Of a DNA stretch of 64,000 bases, positions 30,801-36,293 are shown in pieces. A program made the translations under genes and the position numbers. Position 1 is the stretch's first letter. Each line of letters opens with the position of its first letter. Below the pieces are notes generated by a model. The model ran no database searches. It was not told where the DNA came from and saw only the letters and a program-made list of their open reading frames with translations. The stretch comes from Symbiodinium natans (Eukaryota; Sar; Dinophyceae; Suessiales; Symbiodiniaceae). The stretch covers positions 283,264 through 347,263 of the forward strand of contig CAJNDS010002600.1 of the NCBI GenBank assembly GCA_905221605.1. Direction: 5' to 3'.

Positions 30801-31833
30801 TCACGATGCAAAGAACATCTCATTCACGACGGCGCAGGCGACGCTCATTCAGAAGGTCGCAGAAGCTGCCAAGAAGCCAGTGATTCTGGTGACCATGACT
30901 GCCACGCCGCTCGACTTGTCTGCAATTCTGGCAAACCCGAAGATCGGTGCAGTGCTGCACCTGGGACAGCCGAGTGTAGCCGTGCTGGGGGTGGCACCGA
31001 TCCTCTTTGGTGAGAGCTCACCTGCGGGACGGACCATCCAGACGGTTTACAAGTCCTCCTACCAAGACCAGATTTCCATCTTCGACTTCGGTATGCGCCC
31101 GGGCCCTTCCAAGTTTGCGCGCCCGGACTGTAGCGACCACAATGTGAGCAGATGCCCCAAAGGCGCCAATCCGGGGAGGACCTACCGATTCTACACTGGT
31201 GAGGCTGTCGTCCCCTTCGGTTTCGGGCTTTCGTACACCAGCTTCACCTACGCCATCGTGAAGCAGCCTTCCGCACTGCCCCTGAACGCTCTTGGAGGCC
31301 TGCTGGGAAAGCTGAACGGCCCCAACCAGGTCTTCCCTCGCAGTAGGGATGTGGAGGCTGCCATGATTGGCACTTCTTGGTCCAGAGCTGCTGAGTTCGT
31401 GTCTGGGCAGCATTCAGAAATCTATTCTTCGTCCACCTGGGGTAGGGACAAGACAGTTCAACCTAGTCCAGTGCCTCGGTCGGTTTCCCATCCGGCCGGT
31501 CAGGTCGTCAATGTCACCAACACGGGAAGCAGAGACGCCGACGACGTCGTCCTCGGTTTTCTCACCCCACCCTCTGCAGGTAAGGACGGCGTGCCCTTGA
31601 AGATCCTTTTCGGATTTCAGCGGGTTCATGTCAAGTCCGGAGCCACTGCGACCGTCACACTCTACCCGTCCATCATGGACTTCACCCGCGTGTCCGTGGA
31701 CGGACAATTCGGCGTCCTCGCGGGGGAGTACGGCGTCCACTTCGGCGTGGCTGAGACCCATGCCTTCGGCATGGGCTACGTTGAGGGTCGACGTGTTGTA
31801 GGGGAGGAGACTCCAACAAGATACTTTGTCTAG
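3835..31833 (+). CDS. Secreted WSC-domain GH3 beta-xylosidase-like glycoside hydrolase, 14 exons
   Basis: GH3 enzymes hydrolyse terminal beta-xylosyl or beta-glucosyl residues; WSC domains bind carbohydrate. My exons: 3835-3911, 4294-4361, 4539-4785, 4910-5015, 5343-5464, 5630-5722, 26747-26801, 27259-27378, 27690-27752, 27934-27969, 28247-28429, 28591-29078, 29442-29513, 30762-31833. Phases agree throughout and the sum is 2802 nt, 933 residues plus stop. Exon 1 encodes a signal peptide ([16 protein letters not shown]). Exons 2-3 form a Cys-rich WSC domain ([19 protein letters not shown]). Then come GH3 landmarks: [64 protein letters not shown] with the nucleophile Asp, [15 protein letters not shown], and a fibronectin-III-like tail. 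Donors are 4 GT, 6 GC and 3 GA; every acceptor is AG followed by G. Intron 6 contains the 20.7-kb retrotransposon. Start choice rests on the signal peptide. Substrate specificity cannot be read from the sequence. Confidence 0.85.
4195..4282 (+). repeat. Introner-like repeat, family C, in GH3 intron 1
   Basis: It holds CCCCAAAAAAGGGCGCCC and a tail ending CACTCTTGGGTCT, immediately before the acceptor of exon 2. The tail is shared with the copy in intron 13. Confidence 0.55.
4801..4905 (+). repeat. Introner-like repeat, family C, filling GH3 intron 3
   Basis: This copy occupies almost the whole 124-nt intron 4786-4909. It carries CCCTTATCTCCTTTTTT, GGTTCCCTTGTATTCCCC and the tail TTTTTATTCCTAGGTTAC, the same order as the copy at 30640-30740. 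Confidence 0.6.
5227..5337. repeat. Inverted-repeat sequence in GH3 intron 4
   Basis: The left part contains GGGTTTACGA and the right part TCGTAAACCC, exact inverted copies about 95 bp apart, just upstream of the exon 5 acceptor. A partly similar GGGGGTTTACGAAAATAGGGG lies at about 26965-26985. Confidence 0.5.
5808..5812. repeat. Target site duplication, left (TTTAG)
   Basis: TTTAG immediately precedes the 5' LTR and is repeated exactly after the 3' LTR. Five bases is the usual target duplication for Ty1/copia elements. The pre-insertion site was a TTTAGGG repeat. Confidence 0.9.
5813..6101 (+). repeat. 5' LTR
   Basis: It starts TGTGAAT and ends CACGCA, giving canonical TG...CA ends. It is 289 bp, aligns without gaps to 26237-26525, and has a single mismatch. 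It contains the palindromic motif CGGCTCCGCCG at about 5860 and a split spliced-leader-like sequence at 5897-5925. I see no clear TATA box, as is usual for dinoflagellates. Confidence 0.95.
5897..5925 (+). other. Split spliced-leader-like sequence in the LTR
   Basis: CCGTGGCC (5897-5904), a 9-base insert, then CATTGGCTCAAG (5914-5925). The conserved dinoflagellate spliced leader contains CCGTAGCC followed by a segment ending TTGGCTCAAG. The same sequence is in the 3' LTR at 26321-26349. Chance resemblance cannot be excluded. Confidence 0.4.
6102..6112 (+). other. Probable primer binding site (GGTTATCAGCC)
   Basis: It lies directly after the 5' LTR. Its reverse complement, GGCTGATAACC, has the form of a tRNA anticodon arm: a 7-nt loop CUGAUAA with a U before the anticodon position, closed by GG/CC. 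Its first six bases match the start of the Drosophila copia primer site, which pairs with the initiator tRNA anticodon arm. It also shares TATCAG with the plant copia site TGGTATCAG, which pairs with a tRNA 3' end, so the priming mode is not settled. Confidence 0.5.
6157..10773 (+). CDS. gag-pro: Retrotransposon ORF1: Gag with coiled coil and CCCH fingers, plus aspartic protease
   Basis: A 1538-aa frame from ATG 6157. The first 160 residues are Ser/Thr/Pro/Arg-rich and look disordered. Residues about 165-440 are a long heptad-rich coiled coil. After acidic and Gly-rich linkers, about 765-1020 form a helical Gag-like region ([18 protein letters not shown]). Two CCCH zinc fingers follow, C1095-x7-C-x5-C-x3-H1113 and C1143-x8-C-x4-C-x3-H1161, with Lys-rich linkers; most copia Gag proteins have a CCHC knuckle instead. 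The aspartic protease motif [13 protein letters not shown] lies at about 1374-1386, with catalytic Asp 1377. Sequence after about residue 1495 is off-frame, because natural sequence continues in the -1 frame in ORF2. It should form the virus-like particle and package the RNA. Confidence 0.88.
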   Translation: MALPTSSSSADTTMTFGDGDAIAAPALGESTGCADTDAVTSSDDAVEMVAVAKAPARTRSGLSVLREDGNSKMSQVSRLRSTSRPSSERTSKRSNTPSTPRRRRGTSPRISPRSSPDAGRPETSPRRGFGGPLLGTGLPSSEPPAGGRGGLDSGPPVESANPLAERIREEGERREMEEVIAMLRLKIEEMQQEDYGASLRIEQLERERDQNAQLAAHIHQRHEATLAEREQVVGATIATLEQHAADNHHQATMTQEQLMHQQREMAQYMVNVEEAAHGEGNTIAREYQRLTEELNIRAHENLRRRADLQQAEVIVAQMEDQLRTSEFAHEASERQKSEMREYAHHESVALQDERDQTRLLNVNIHGVIVQYHEEEERATALRQAVHEMEQRWESQHASLPSIHQELQRVRTECQSHEDINRRLTSELDAARQVQTYNRPTSAGTSEWDNVSSVPRVGVHNSRPQSVQSRSGITQAYSSPEEVDHDVPMSSTTESRFKTWVQNTIPGMGSASPAHTQGGGASKEGSGPPALPTRPSLFGGPPIPVTESRPTSTRTSLFGGPPVTVPGNPSVPNTVPGRVFATGLLDLPPGLATRPYTSQLLADPPKASTSYQCERQPLRSQHAGEMTPGMASEIPPNAHNHPQDPRATASTAVQQEALRRQMDELREEMSRMRDTEARLRRERDQWRIIAEEQEQENEGEEEENEEEGEPEEDGDKTDPGSWKPIKKGGGGGDGGGDPDSSPHGGGGGGGGGSGPEDGLDYTEGPKISRREADKINIPAFPKVTHLDAWQAAVTTNVLAACADTNQSDWIKWLQESFKPMPDAEGLNDSGHVKFRSIDVKLASAMTLMLRNAGDQAADLFLEVNLKSNAYIRGNEYKVLKGRQIIAMMMESFRTRDRLDMVYTIDYLTKLQYPGDNKIAAFKATWLEIISRIRPEDVPSTNALRDILYQKISGSSEMNMELKLYYDIKSYDDPERSHDMLLRIMDRAVQRRREKRNLNETQHGLNQMVAGKDLLAAPARPDPKGPPSSAPDKDKKKKTNERGKDKEAADAAPVLPKGKAKAHEKDKKKGKGKGKERSRSPSSSRSLTDKEKAKIRCKFHFGGGCNAGKNCKWSHKDTDRGRPSSRDDKNQRARSPSSKPSERPCFQWSKNGSCSRENCPFKHDPAKAAPATGEADANAKAKAKAKAKDKKKKPEPAAPAIAIRGLPAVPVLRSLDDGDGDSDDESIDGDAASDCSTDDEIGSYHRDVKDLKVSFEQGTKFASSKPRRSHKDRGFAPRLFTEANLKHENHISEVEYEKHKARARARLMEDMCLGKDGGCIPVRIPGTEKVIMFKFDNKKGKFHERALSVDESRKELMKNPNMCMVQPEFIRRKLKFIMDTGCGHDLISLEKVAKHGIDTTMDCESTSFQTANGVTMTNQTAEFLTKSFKEPIKAHVLENTPSVLSVGKRCMLHGYSFVWPAGRPPFMVNDAGERIQFFVQGDIPYVRVGSKVPKPMRNPKRWKCSAWCRSTRTRWTMIPTTIRRMLRYQVLTTSARRSPT
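10497..18140 (+). CDS. pol: Retrotransposon ORF2: Pol (integrase, reverse transcriptase, RNase H) with a methyltransferase-like extension
   Basis: A 2547-codon frame, -1 relative to ORF1. The first 40 residues are shadow of the protease region, and natural sequence starts near 10620-10660. Numbered from the ATG at 10497: zinc motif H157-x3-H161-x6-C168-x2-C171; integrase catalytic D200, D264, E295 ([18 protein letters not shown]); acidic and Lys-rich linkers; RVT_2 reverse transcriptase with YVDD at 1042-1045; copia-type RNase H with [10 protein letters not shown] (Asp 1269), STPEAET and YDDNQT. It then continues for about 1100 residues that copia Pol normally lacks. One part, about 1942-2155, resembles a cytosine methyltransferase. 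The rest, including [19 protein letters not shown] and the last 350 residues, I do not recognise. All catalytic residues of integrase, RT and RNase H appear present. Expression probably needs a frame change within 10497-10773. Confidence 0.9.
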   Translation: MHASWLFLCVARRTSTIYGERCWREDTILRARRHPLCQSGKQSAKAHEEPEAMEVFRLVQKYKDKVDDDTDDDSTYVAVPGLDDIGEEIPDVASEADEEEDGEVVEGDEAREDEPQAELPGEAEDDAQEIDVEGDESGPDRRAKVGTLKAEANTLAHLCTHRFRNPYCDACVRAKMKHFRTQKGAFKREVNEWGDLVTFDFVDMGKATDKGVGLDDELREILVFRDVATKVVAAYPTISREEGEVVRCMKRFMGKKKVRLAYSDCADEFIAAMNKLKIPLDHSLPGRPMNNSLAERTNQFVITATATSLLHAGLPANYWPYALNCVTHNLNAEDVDGESAWQRMSGKEFPGKLIPFGAKVYFKPTETREPTYGGKFDPKGIPGIFAGYVLNAGQTWSRKYRVWDMKEFANANFAHDAKVPRKLQIPYITERVIMPDEIAFPLKLEYERMNGTLEGLKEGKDLGGKEIKDKPPGGGDDDDDDDNGDDGGDLPDRQERVKAMEKEMLDYVMENDDIVPDLSEFPDDQPGEPREGPALESEDAKALRLIGDAILDSAGRVPQSEGVPDAASDPPSSKRETKRGTPPKPVSEPPDGKGEPASSSRGPTGRAIPDIDETDPAFIIAKLKEAGLIGPEPEFWKFGTPGDGRVYINDDGEPCKIDKRGAPFKIGSDGRRLLPSTRPKGKFTPEEWHKLGSEGRKIELKKIKKVEEKEAKKARKKEAKEKKKGKEHKDALVASLEALLPKVVPAEKMDFRAGTTTGWTWCEEQVTQIATEMFLDDVLPALPSELAEFGLRAPRMPCVSSTKEKHREKLACAAPCFNAMVTRPVNRKEMYENPKAMEAFMKEWKGLWDQEVFDFSQVREYDDVVREAKKSNAKVHMARVHGLIYEKNYQLKEGDPARKFKGRGVLLGDQVKDQNMEAALFQDLGNSPATFDASRWADFYGCLPGNDVQMADAIQAYIQAKLTGTPCWVELPDEAWHPSVSRRKFRRPVCRLVKALYGHPDAGTMWEQHCHTAVQKMGFAPVGEEWPSLYFHAGMKLLLVIYVDDLKLAGPAENLPKGWNMLRKELRLEEETPLGLYLGCRISKGEAKLHDNTKVRTVTYDMETYLEMTVQKYCETTGFPVDKFKKVPSPSPVEETKNHPARAPCHPGAASHRCQWCGHTMPVDKGGRLLPPPPVPKGPQETELDEAQRGTLAPHAASILMKLLYAARICRFDLLRSINNLARRITKWSKKEDAALHHLMCYVHQSKSHKMIGWVGDSMDATSIGLYADADYAGCGESLRSTSGAHMHIQGPHTRFPLAGVSKRQGCASHSTPEAETVAADYAMSRIGIPAITLWRLIGGKDPNFVFYDDNQTMIGVVRTGKNPTMRHLERSHGICIAWMHEVFQEGYVSLAYEVTAKMAADIHTKAFKDNVSWAHACQLINIMPPTMISSVEVMDMMKATHQQSADEKGHQHYSFKNEVPCFPYTQTPILPQELYRAGLSSKEGVQETDSTDPILVVKFPRMLRGVPNAVRPGKYLRSTWILREGQWHRIEDEVPIPSEPQKFDRYVERAVFQYHFQRGSAAATRVHRAASPAVSAFPVPACSRCRVRDSPALCRQVCDLVVRAAHGGYGGVFRAGSEGMGGDLNEIPALESTVVAVARAAKEAGFPQSTFVPEFVEVTRAETGNHEVVFQDKHGKEMFKARGDSLSGAVGFSMTIKASDVGSNSPRVWLLVGLEEENWWQTYAPPDVNIVCVPEADARGAYQYCKDIIKWSFKDLQNVLFIGAGALNRASWLDVDPRERFYEDRGVVDYPWGEVIDLVFEARKKGATTIVEVPNKPKFRKSAQYKHIVDCMKWERFTLADCCHGRRICVPQGSGAPNIMYVNEATEFLIHGLKAPESMKDVCGMQHHHASRETVETHGDECGKRTSKVSRLLLKMLSERDAKVGDPKACSSVEKLPSGKDRMIIEFCCSKDSSLGKSSSATKGAHVMRVHEALQAQTKACESNILKEAERFRKSNPKCPILVFASLPCTGGSNWIKVNEMGGETEKGKEHRKKFRDLLKALKRLLRKLAVFSPKIAFELPKTCLYWSWPEVQALIKQHSLRVARMDGCMMGVVDKDGIPLLKAWCIATNVSTMLNLKGVTCDNTHEHGTPRGQALKEAGNYTPHMAKLLHNAWRDEARNIRRGSAQSVHMAASCVLVHVSLRCRNSQVQHEFQGTCIIVCPTPGIGFGSSDPNPKCSEEFGSAGSDLHLGKGFGSAGPRTSMDGQQQRPIPPHVPWSRPQDLFSLPYQRSGINIPVGNGMTALRTTCHALRSLRGQPLPGRLEQGMVATNANIAAWVEFGVPAILLAAVAAPSSPYGFPEVRVRELFRGVVESLLPARSAESYKTVLSHVTTFIKVVKTAISTDSTRQVLQELLDHVIEIDLFKNIDMFVDVLVQDAEQGRLDPQYPCLTVVTMDGYLDPNVICRTVVTKSPWIYVTRYNDWMRLNSYFRENLPNRREGLPCMLLTQDFWDLQELIWSMAKQVGYCLRSHNQVAEHTQMNVWDLIEIVVDPPENVSAAVAHAVNT
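12192..12215. repeat. Palindromic mini-repeat forming a hairpin inside pol
   Basis: GCTGCTTCGG followed by ATCCTCCGAGCAGC forms a near-perfect stem. Its core, TTCGGATCCTCCGA, is one of about a dozen copies of a TTCGGNNCCNCCGG-like motif spread over this element. Confidence 0.65.
16320..16965 (+). other. C5 cytosine methyltransferase-like module in the Pol C-terminal extension
   Basis: Residues about 1942-2156 of ORF2. A hydrophobic strand ending [13 protein letters not shown] sits where motif I (cofactor binding) is expected. FASLPCTGG at 2006-2014 resembles motif IV with the catalytic Pro-Cys (C2010). IAFELPKTC with E2060 resembles the motif VI strand (Glu-Asn in canonical enzymes). MDGCMMG and KAWCIATN follow, and a Cys/His stretch (CDNTHEHGT) precedes a closing helix. 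The glycine-rich motif I and the Asn of motif VI are not canonical, so activity is doubtful. This assignment is by motif order only. Confidence 0.45.
18141..18513. other. Spacer between ORF2 and ORF3
   Basis: About 370 nt with no conserved frame. It contains one palindrome-like TTGGCTCCGGCGGAG (about 18323), two A-rich runs at 18296-18304 and 18369-18376, and a single TTTAGGGTTTAG remnant. It could carry a trans-splice acceptor or internal promoter for ORF3, but I cannot identify one. Confidence 0.4.
18514..25645 (+). CDS. Retrotransposon ORF3: large zinc-motif protein with an RNA 2'-phosphotransferase-like domain
   Basis: The main frame is uninterrupted from 18560 to 25645 and has no ATG before a TTG at 18692. 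A natural-looking start, [16 protein letters not shown], lies at ATG 18514 in the neighbouring frame, and the two join at an A9 tract (18617-18625). Counting from TTG 18692, the 2317 residues hold: Pro/Ser-rich N-terminus; a region around 270-700 with no family I recognise; a zinc-ribbon-like pair C770xxC773 and C797xxC800; a CCHC knuckle C1153-x2-C-x4-H-x4-C1166; a Tpt1/KptA-like domain at about 1425-1745; a Cys-rich patch [12 protein letters not shown] near 1835; and an acidic stretch and basic Pro/Lys-rich tail. The CCHC knuckle suggests RNA binding, perhaps a second Gag-like protein. Confidence 0.82.
22960..23915 (+). other. Tpt1/KptA-like RNA 2'-phosphotransferase domain in ORF3
   Basis: Motifs occur in family order. 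[10 protein letters not shown] (R1449-R1451) is the N-lobe helix that normally carries Leu-Arg-His. GGWVMLKDF (W1474) matches the DGYV-DLL strand. IRATSGHS (1592-1599) matches the family hallmark R-A-x-Q-G-H-S. [20 protein letters not shown] (H1630) matches the YHGT...I...GL segment. GGRVHSHFG and [10 protein letters not shown] follow as the HVHL and LYID strands, then ITINGMFLV as the NGVxLT segment. Family enzymes move an RNA 2'-phosphate to NAD. The usual N-lobe His reads as Arg, so catalysis may be altered. Confidence 0.72.
25646..26228 (+). other. Retrotransposon 3' region with a weak 112-aa frame
   Basis: After ORF3 stops there are 583 nt before the polypurine tract. A palindromic motif copy lies at 25654-25667. 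An ATG frame at 25704-26042 encodes a hydrophobic 112-aa peptide ([10 protein letters not shown]) with no family I recognise; it may be noise or an accessory product. Confidence 0.35.
26229..26236 (+). other. Polypurine tract (GTGGGGGG)
   Basis: A G-rich run ending exactly at the TG start of the 3' LTR, the position of the plus-strand primer in LTR retrotransposons. Confidence 0.75.
26237..26525 (+). repeat. 3' LTR
   Basis: It is 289 bp and identical to the 5' LTR except C at 26244 in place of G at 5820. It ends CACGCA, followed by the TTTAG target duplication. Confidence 0.95.
26526..26530. repeat. Target site duplication, right (TTTAG)
   Basis: Exact copy of 5808-5812. The following sequence, GGGTTAGGG, continues the degenerate TTTAGGG tract that was the target. 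Confidence 0.9.
26681..26740. repeat. Interstitial CCCTAAA block next to the exon 7 acceptor
   Basis: Eight CCCTAAA units end a few bases before the CAG acceptor of GH3 exon 7, so they occupy the place of a polypyrimidine tract. Confidence 0.95.
26890..27023. repeat. Palindrome-rich intronic repeat in GH3 intron 7
   Basis: It has GGGTACCC, CCCATATG and CATATGGGG-type short inversions, and a segment GGGGGTTTACGAAAATAGGGG resembling parts of 5227-5250 and 37444-37470. It is non-coding. Confidence 0.4.
27764..27922 (+). mobile_element. MITE/introner-like element, family B, filling GH3 intron 9
   Basis: The left end CCCCCTTGGG and right end TTCTAAGGGGGAG are inverted. Inside, TTCGTTCATATAAAACCCAAG occurs twice in tandem, so this copy is internally duplicated. 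It makes up nearly all of the 181-nt intron 27753-27933. Related copies lie at 33691-33773, 34426-34523 and 49751-49843. Confidence 0.72.
28591..29078 (+). CDS. GH3 gene exon 12 (end of catalytic barrel and alpha/beta sandwich)
   Basis: It begins at AG|GATGTG and encodes [16 protein letters not shown], then AGTDVDC, then the second-domain segment [16 protein letters not shown], with AVIGPN and YYGP as in GH3 xylosidases. The preceding exon ends with the nucleophile motif SDCDA, so the junction lies just after the active-site Asp. A GC donor follows at 29079. Confidence 0.85.
29514..30761. other. GH3 intron 13, AT-rich
   Basis: A 1248-nt GT-AG intron. It has an AT-rich interior with TA runs (29618-29634) and a CA run (30202-30214). 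A family C introner-like repeat occupies its 3' end. I see no gene in it. Confidence 0.7.
30640..30740 (+). repeat. Introner-like repeat, family C, in GH3 intron 13
   Basis: It contains GGCCCTTATTTCCTTATTTT, AAAAAAGGGCACCC and the tail ATTCCTGGGTTACTCTTGG, ending shortly before the exon 14 acceptor. Confidence 0.6.
30762..31833 (+). CDS. GH3 gene terminal exon (sandwich domain and fibronectin-III-like tail)
   Basis: It starts at CAG|GTTGGCAGTG and continues the frame of exon 13 (ADTVV to LAVGTDLTW). It encodes [44 protein letters not shown] and the fibronectin-III-like strands [19 protein letters not shown] and [14 protein letters not shown] 174-nt segment (31330-31503) begins GT, ends CAG before G, lacks stops and has no GH3 counterpart, so it may be an in-frame intron. 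Confidence 0.85.
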
Positions 31834-32661
31834 CTTTGCACATGCGATCTGCGACGACTTTGGCAAGTTTTGGTCTCGGAAATGAGGATCGAAGAGGGAG
31901 CTGGACTTCTGGGCGTGTGTCTCTACGTGCTGTTTGTACATACTGCACACAAGTTGCCTCGGGTGGAATTGTTTCTGAATGAAATGCTTCCTGCGGCGGT
32001 GGGTTTAGTTCTTCAGAGTCTAGATCTGATGACATAGTAATATCGTTACTTCGTAGCATAGCAATATAGCAACATAGTCATGTTGTAGTATAGTAGTAAA
32101 TACCATGGACTAGTCATAAAACTAGTAATATGAATAAGATAGTAATAAGATGAGTAATCCAAGAATCTCATCGGGCAGGAAGCTTTCTTCAGGTCTCGGT
32201 TCGCTGACCTGGCTGCCAGTTGGGTGCCCCACCGGTCAGCAGAACCAAAAAAAGGAGCCACCAGCGGAACCGCGCTGTTGCGGATGCGACGTTACTAGCC
32301 CTAAACCCTAAACCCGAAACCCTAAACCCTAAACCCGCCAAGATCCCTTGGCAAAGGGGTGGGGGGCTGTTCTAAGCTTGGGGCCCTTTTGGGTGCCTGA
32401 ATCTAAGGGTAGCTACACGGTCACACGGGCCCGCAATATGGCCCCTTACCTGCGTTAACGGGTTCTGATGTGTGGGCCCTTGGGTTTCATAGATTATAGA
32501 AGAGGCATAGAAGGGGTCCCCTTTTAAGGGCCCATACTAAGGGACCATGAAACTACCCCTGAGAGTGAATGAAACTGTCGTTACCAGAGAGCCTCAGTTG
32601 CAACCACCCTCGATTGCAAGGTGCCTCAACTCTCGCCCTGGCAGCCCTAGCAACTGCCCAG
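31834..32661. other. Spacer between the GH3 and transporter genes
   Basis: It holds a TAGTAAT-type AT-rich stretch (32025-32155), a small CCCTAAA block (32298-32337) and a palindrome-rich stretch at 32390-32545. The first transporter exon and its start codon should be here or just beyond, but I could not identify them. Confidence 0.4.
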
Positions 32662-35600
32662 GTGGCGGCGTCCTGTCCCTACCTTTTGCCATGAGCCAGC
32701 CGGGACCTTTCAGCGCTTGGAGCGTTCCGACCGTGAGCGTTGCTCAAGAGATATACGTATACAGGACTAGTGTCTAGTCACAGGAGATCATGGTGAAGCT
32801 CCCTCGTTTCCCTCGATTCATTTTGGCCAGCGAATCTCCTACAGTTTTTTCCGCTGAGGTTCAGAAGACGTCCGCCCTAGTATAGTGTTTAGCCTTCATC
32901 GAAGAAGCCCAGGGAAACCATCTGATTCTCATCCCAAGTGCCATAGGACTTGAACGGTGCGGACTGGATCCTCAGGGTAGCATAGGGGCCATATTCGGAG
33001 TACATGAAAGGGAACCGTTAGGGGTATAATCTTGGGGCTGCGAGTCTTCATCCCTTGGCCCTCGGATTGATAAGGTCAAAGGTCGCGCTTTCGTAGGGAC
33101 CCCCACGTCAAGCTTGCCAGGCTATTCAGGACCGTGTGACTGTTTGGGGCTAAACTCCCATAAACTCATCGCTACACCCTCAAACATCAATGAAAAGGAA
33201 AGCGCTAGACACTCTTGAAAATCTCGGAAAATCTAGAAACCTGATGATCCAAGAATCCACAAGCACCCCGACACCCCATAAACAAATAACAACAAATAGC
33301 AATACAAACGCCAAAAAAGTCTGAAGCCCTGAATTCCCTTAGCGCATCCGAAGAAAGCCCCTGGAATCTCTAGAAAACCTGAAGCACTCAAAAAGTACTC
33401 ACAACAACCCTAACCCTAAACCGTAAACCATCAAAGCAGCCCAAAGAGCCTCTTAGGACAAAAACCTTAAACCCTAAACCCTAAACCTAAACCCTAAACC
33501 CTAAACCCTAAACCCTAAACCCTAAACCCTAAACCCTAAACCCTAAACCCTAAACCCTAAACCTAAACCCTACACCCTAAACAAAGTTTTTATTGAGGTG
33601 CGGCTTGGTGCTCGGGACGATGTGCTTGGTGCTTTCCGCCGTGGCCAGCGCCAGGGACTCAGCCAGGAACCCCAAACCCTTAACCTGAATCCCCCTTGGG
33701 ATTTATTTTTTGTTTATATAAAACCCAAGAGGGATATTAAAAATACTAGTTTTGTTAAGGTTCTAAGGGGAGTGTAGTAAAACCTCCACCCTTAAACTGA
33801 ACCGCCCTCCAATGCAGACGTGGTCAGTGCTCTGGAAGTTACCTAAGGGCTTAACATAACAAGTTAGGATCTATTTCGGGTACCTACTATCATATCATCG
33901 TACGGGGTCGTATATTCAGAGCTCCCCAAAACAAACCATAGGTAGACATAATTAGCCCAAATGAGGGTCGCTTTTTGGGCAACCCCAAAGGAGGTCTGCA
34001 TTCCGGCATGACGCCCGAACGGCACCAGAATGCAGCGAGTTGGCCATGGGCGCGTTTGTGGCAGGAATACACACCCGCATACGGAAAGAACTACGGTGCG
34101 AAGAGAAGCCAACAGCCAACCATCCCAACCAAGTTCAGGCTTCCCAAAAAGTGAGCACGCTGGTTATTGGAGCACTGATGCTCAGTTCGTTCCGTATGAA
34201 GATGTGGGGAAGCAGGACTCGGCTAGAGGCTCACGACTAGGATCGGTTGAGCTGGATGTTGTTCCATGCAAGCATCTAGTTCACCTTATGACGCACACAG
34301 GAGGCCCGCTGCAATGATATTGAACACCACCATCCGATAAAACCAAAATTTGTTCATGATGTTGCATTCAAGGCGCGAAGGGCGCCGATGTACAAAGCTG
34401 CAGAGTTCGCCATCTGCATCCATATCCCCCTTGTGAAGTGTTTTGTATTTTTGTGTATATAACACCCAAGAGGATATTATATATATTATTTGTATTAAGG
34501 CTATTAAGGTTCTAAGGGGAGTATAGACATGAATCTGGACTGCTGATGCAGCTTCCGGAAGTCCCAACCTCCGACCTCCAATTGCATGCTTGCTTAGAAT
34601 TCCAGCCGCTCCTCTTCCTCTAACTTCGCCGCGGTCAACATCTGGCATGGTTAGCAATGTCCACAAGACATGCTGTGTGCCATGCTGTTGTGTTCGGCCA
34701 GCTGTGCGATGAGGCGTGGACTCTCTCCATGCTTGTGGACTGCGCGAGGGCGACAGGTCGCAGCCTCAAAGCCAAGTCGGAAAGGTAGTCGAGTTTGGGG
34801 CAAAGTCGCAGAAGCAACTTCGCACTGCGGATCACAAAGAAGAGGGATTTTGGGAGGATAGAGTACCCAAATCCCAATCCGGAATGGGGGTGGATGCCAC
34901 CCCTTCCTGCTTCGATGCCACACAACGGCTCTGCGAAGTGGAATGAGCTGGCAGTGCCAGCCAAGAGCTGCCTTAGAGCAAGACAAATGCATCTCAAGCT
35001 CAGCTGGATCTGCCCCAAGAAGCCCCCTAAACCCTAAACCCTAAACCCTAAGCCCTAAACCATGTACTGCATGAGAAGGCCGGGATAGCTTTGAGTTGGT
35101 GGGCCACGCGGCTTTCGGCGAAGTCAGCCAGAAGGTTCGTGTGCATAGCACTCGAATGCACTCCCAGTTTCCGGCCTACTAAAAGCACGTATTAAGTGTA
35201 CCAGTAAGTGTATCTGGATGTTACGTCACAATGGATACACGCAGAATCGCGGGAAGCTGCTTTGAACACATGGAAAGTTGAGTGGGCTTGTCATGCTTGC
35301 TCTGCACTTACAGGCGACGATCGCCCAGCACTTAGAGAAGCTGTTGATTTGCATGGGCCCTTTGTTGAGCCATGCACCCGCCTATGCCAGTTTCGGTGGG
35401 AGCATGCTGACGATTAGCTCACACTCACGCAACTGTCCTGAAGGCCTTGGTCTTCATGATCTGCTGGTTGACGAAGATCGCCTACTTTGTCTTGCTCACC
35501 GATCTCTTGGCCAGGACCTCAAAAACCCGCTGGCAAACAGGTAGAAGGTGTGTGTTCAGTCTGTTAAACCCTAAACCCTAAACCCTAAACCCTACTCGTA

Positions 35601-36257
35601 ATTAGTAAGTTTCGGCGTTTCGTGAGATGGTACTGTAGCCAGGCCTGCATAAGTTTGAATCTTCAGGTGCCAGTGGCTGAGCTGATCGCGCATGCAACTC
35701 AGAATGTTCTGCGTGGCAGTGAAGGGTTTCAGGAATTAGGGTTTAGGGGTTAAGGGTTTAGGGTTTAGGGTTTAGGGAATCTTAGGGTTCATTTTAGTTT
35801 GCAAGGTCTACCCCCTGAACCTTGAGTCCGGCTAACACCCCGTGCGATGCAGCAGGGTGCTACGAATGAGGAGCGCAAGCCTTGCAACGAGGCCGTCGAG
35901 GTCGTGCGATTGCTATATGCCCGCAACGGCGTGCACAACAAGCGTTTCTCCACGACCCTGGTGCTCGCAGTTCGCCGGGGGGGCATGCTGAGGTCACGGA
36001 CCTGAGGTCACAGCCCCACCATGAAACGAAGGCGCATCTCCTCTCAGGCATGAGCCTGGAGAAAGCCCAACATCACCCAGGTCTGTGACTCACCCTAAAC
36101 CCTAAACCCTAAACCCTAAACCCTAAACCCTAAACCCCTAAACCCTAAACTCCTGAAATTCAAGGTTCTCAGTGACAATCCGTCAGCCCTTGAGTCGGAC
36201 CTAGCAGCTGCATCGGGGGTTTTAGGGTTTAGGGCTTAGGGCTTAGGGTTTTCTTTT

Positions 36258-36293
<36 letters not shown>

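Noticed and set aside
3835-31833. GH3 locus as a pseudogene broken by the retrotransposon
   Set aside because: All exon phases agree, the nucleophile motif is present and no in-frame stop occurs; the insertion is within an intron.
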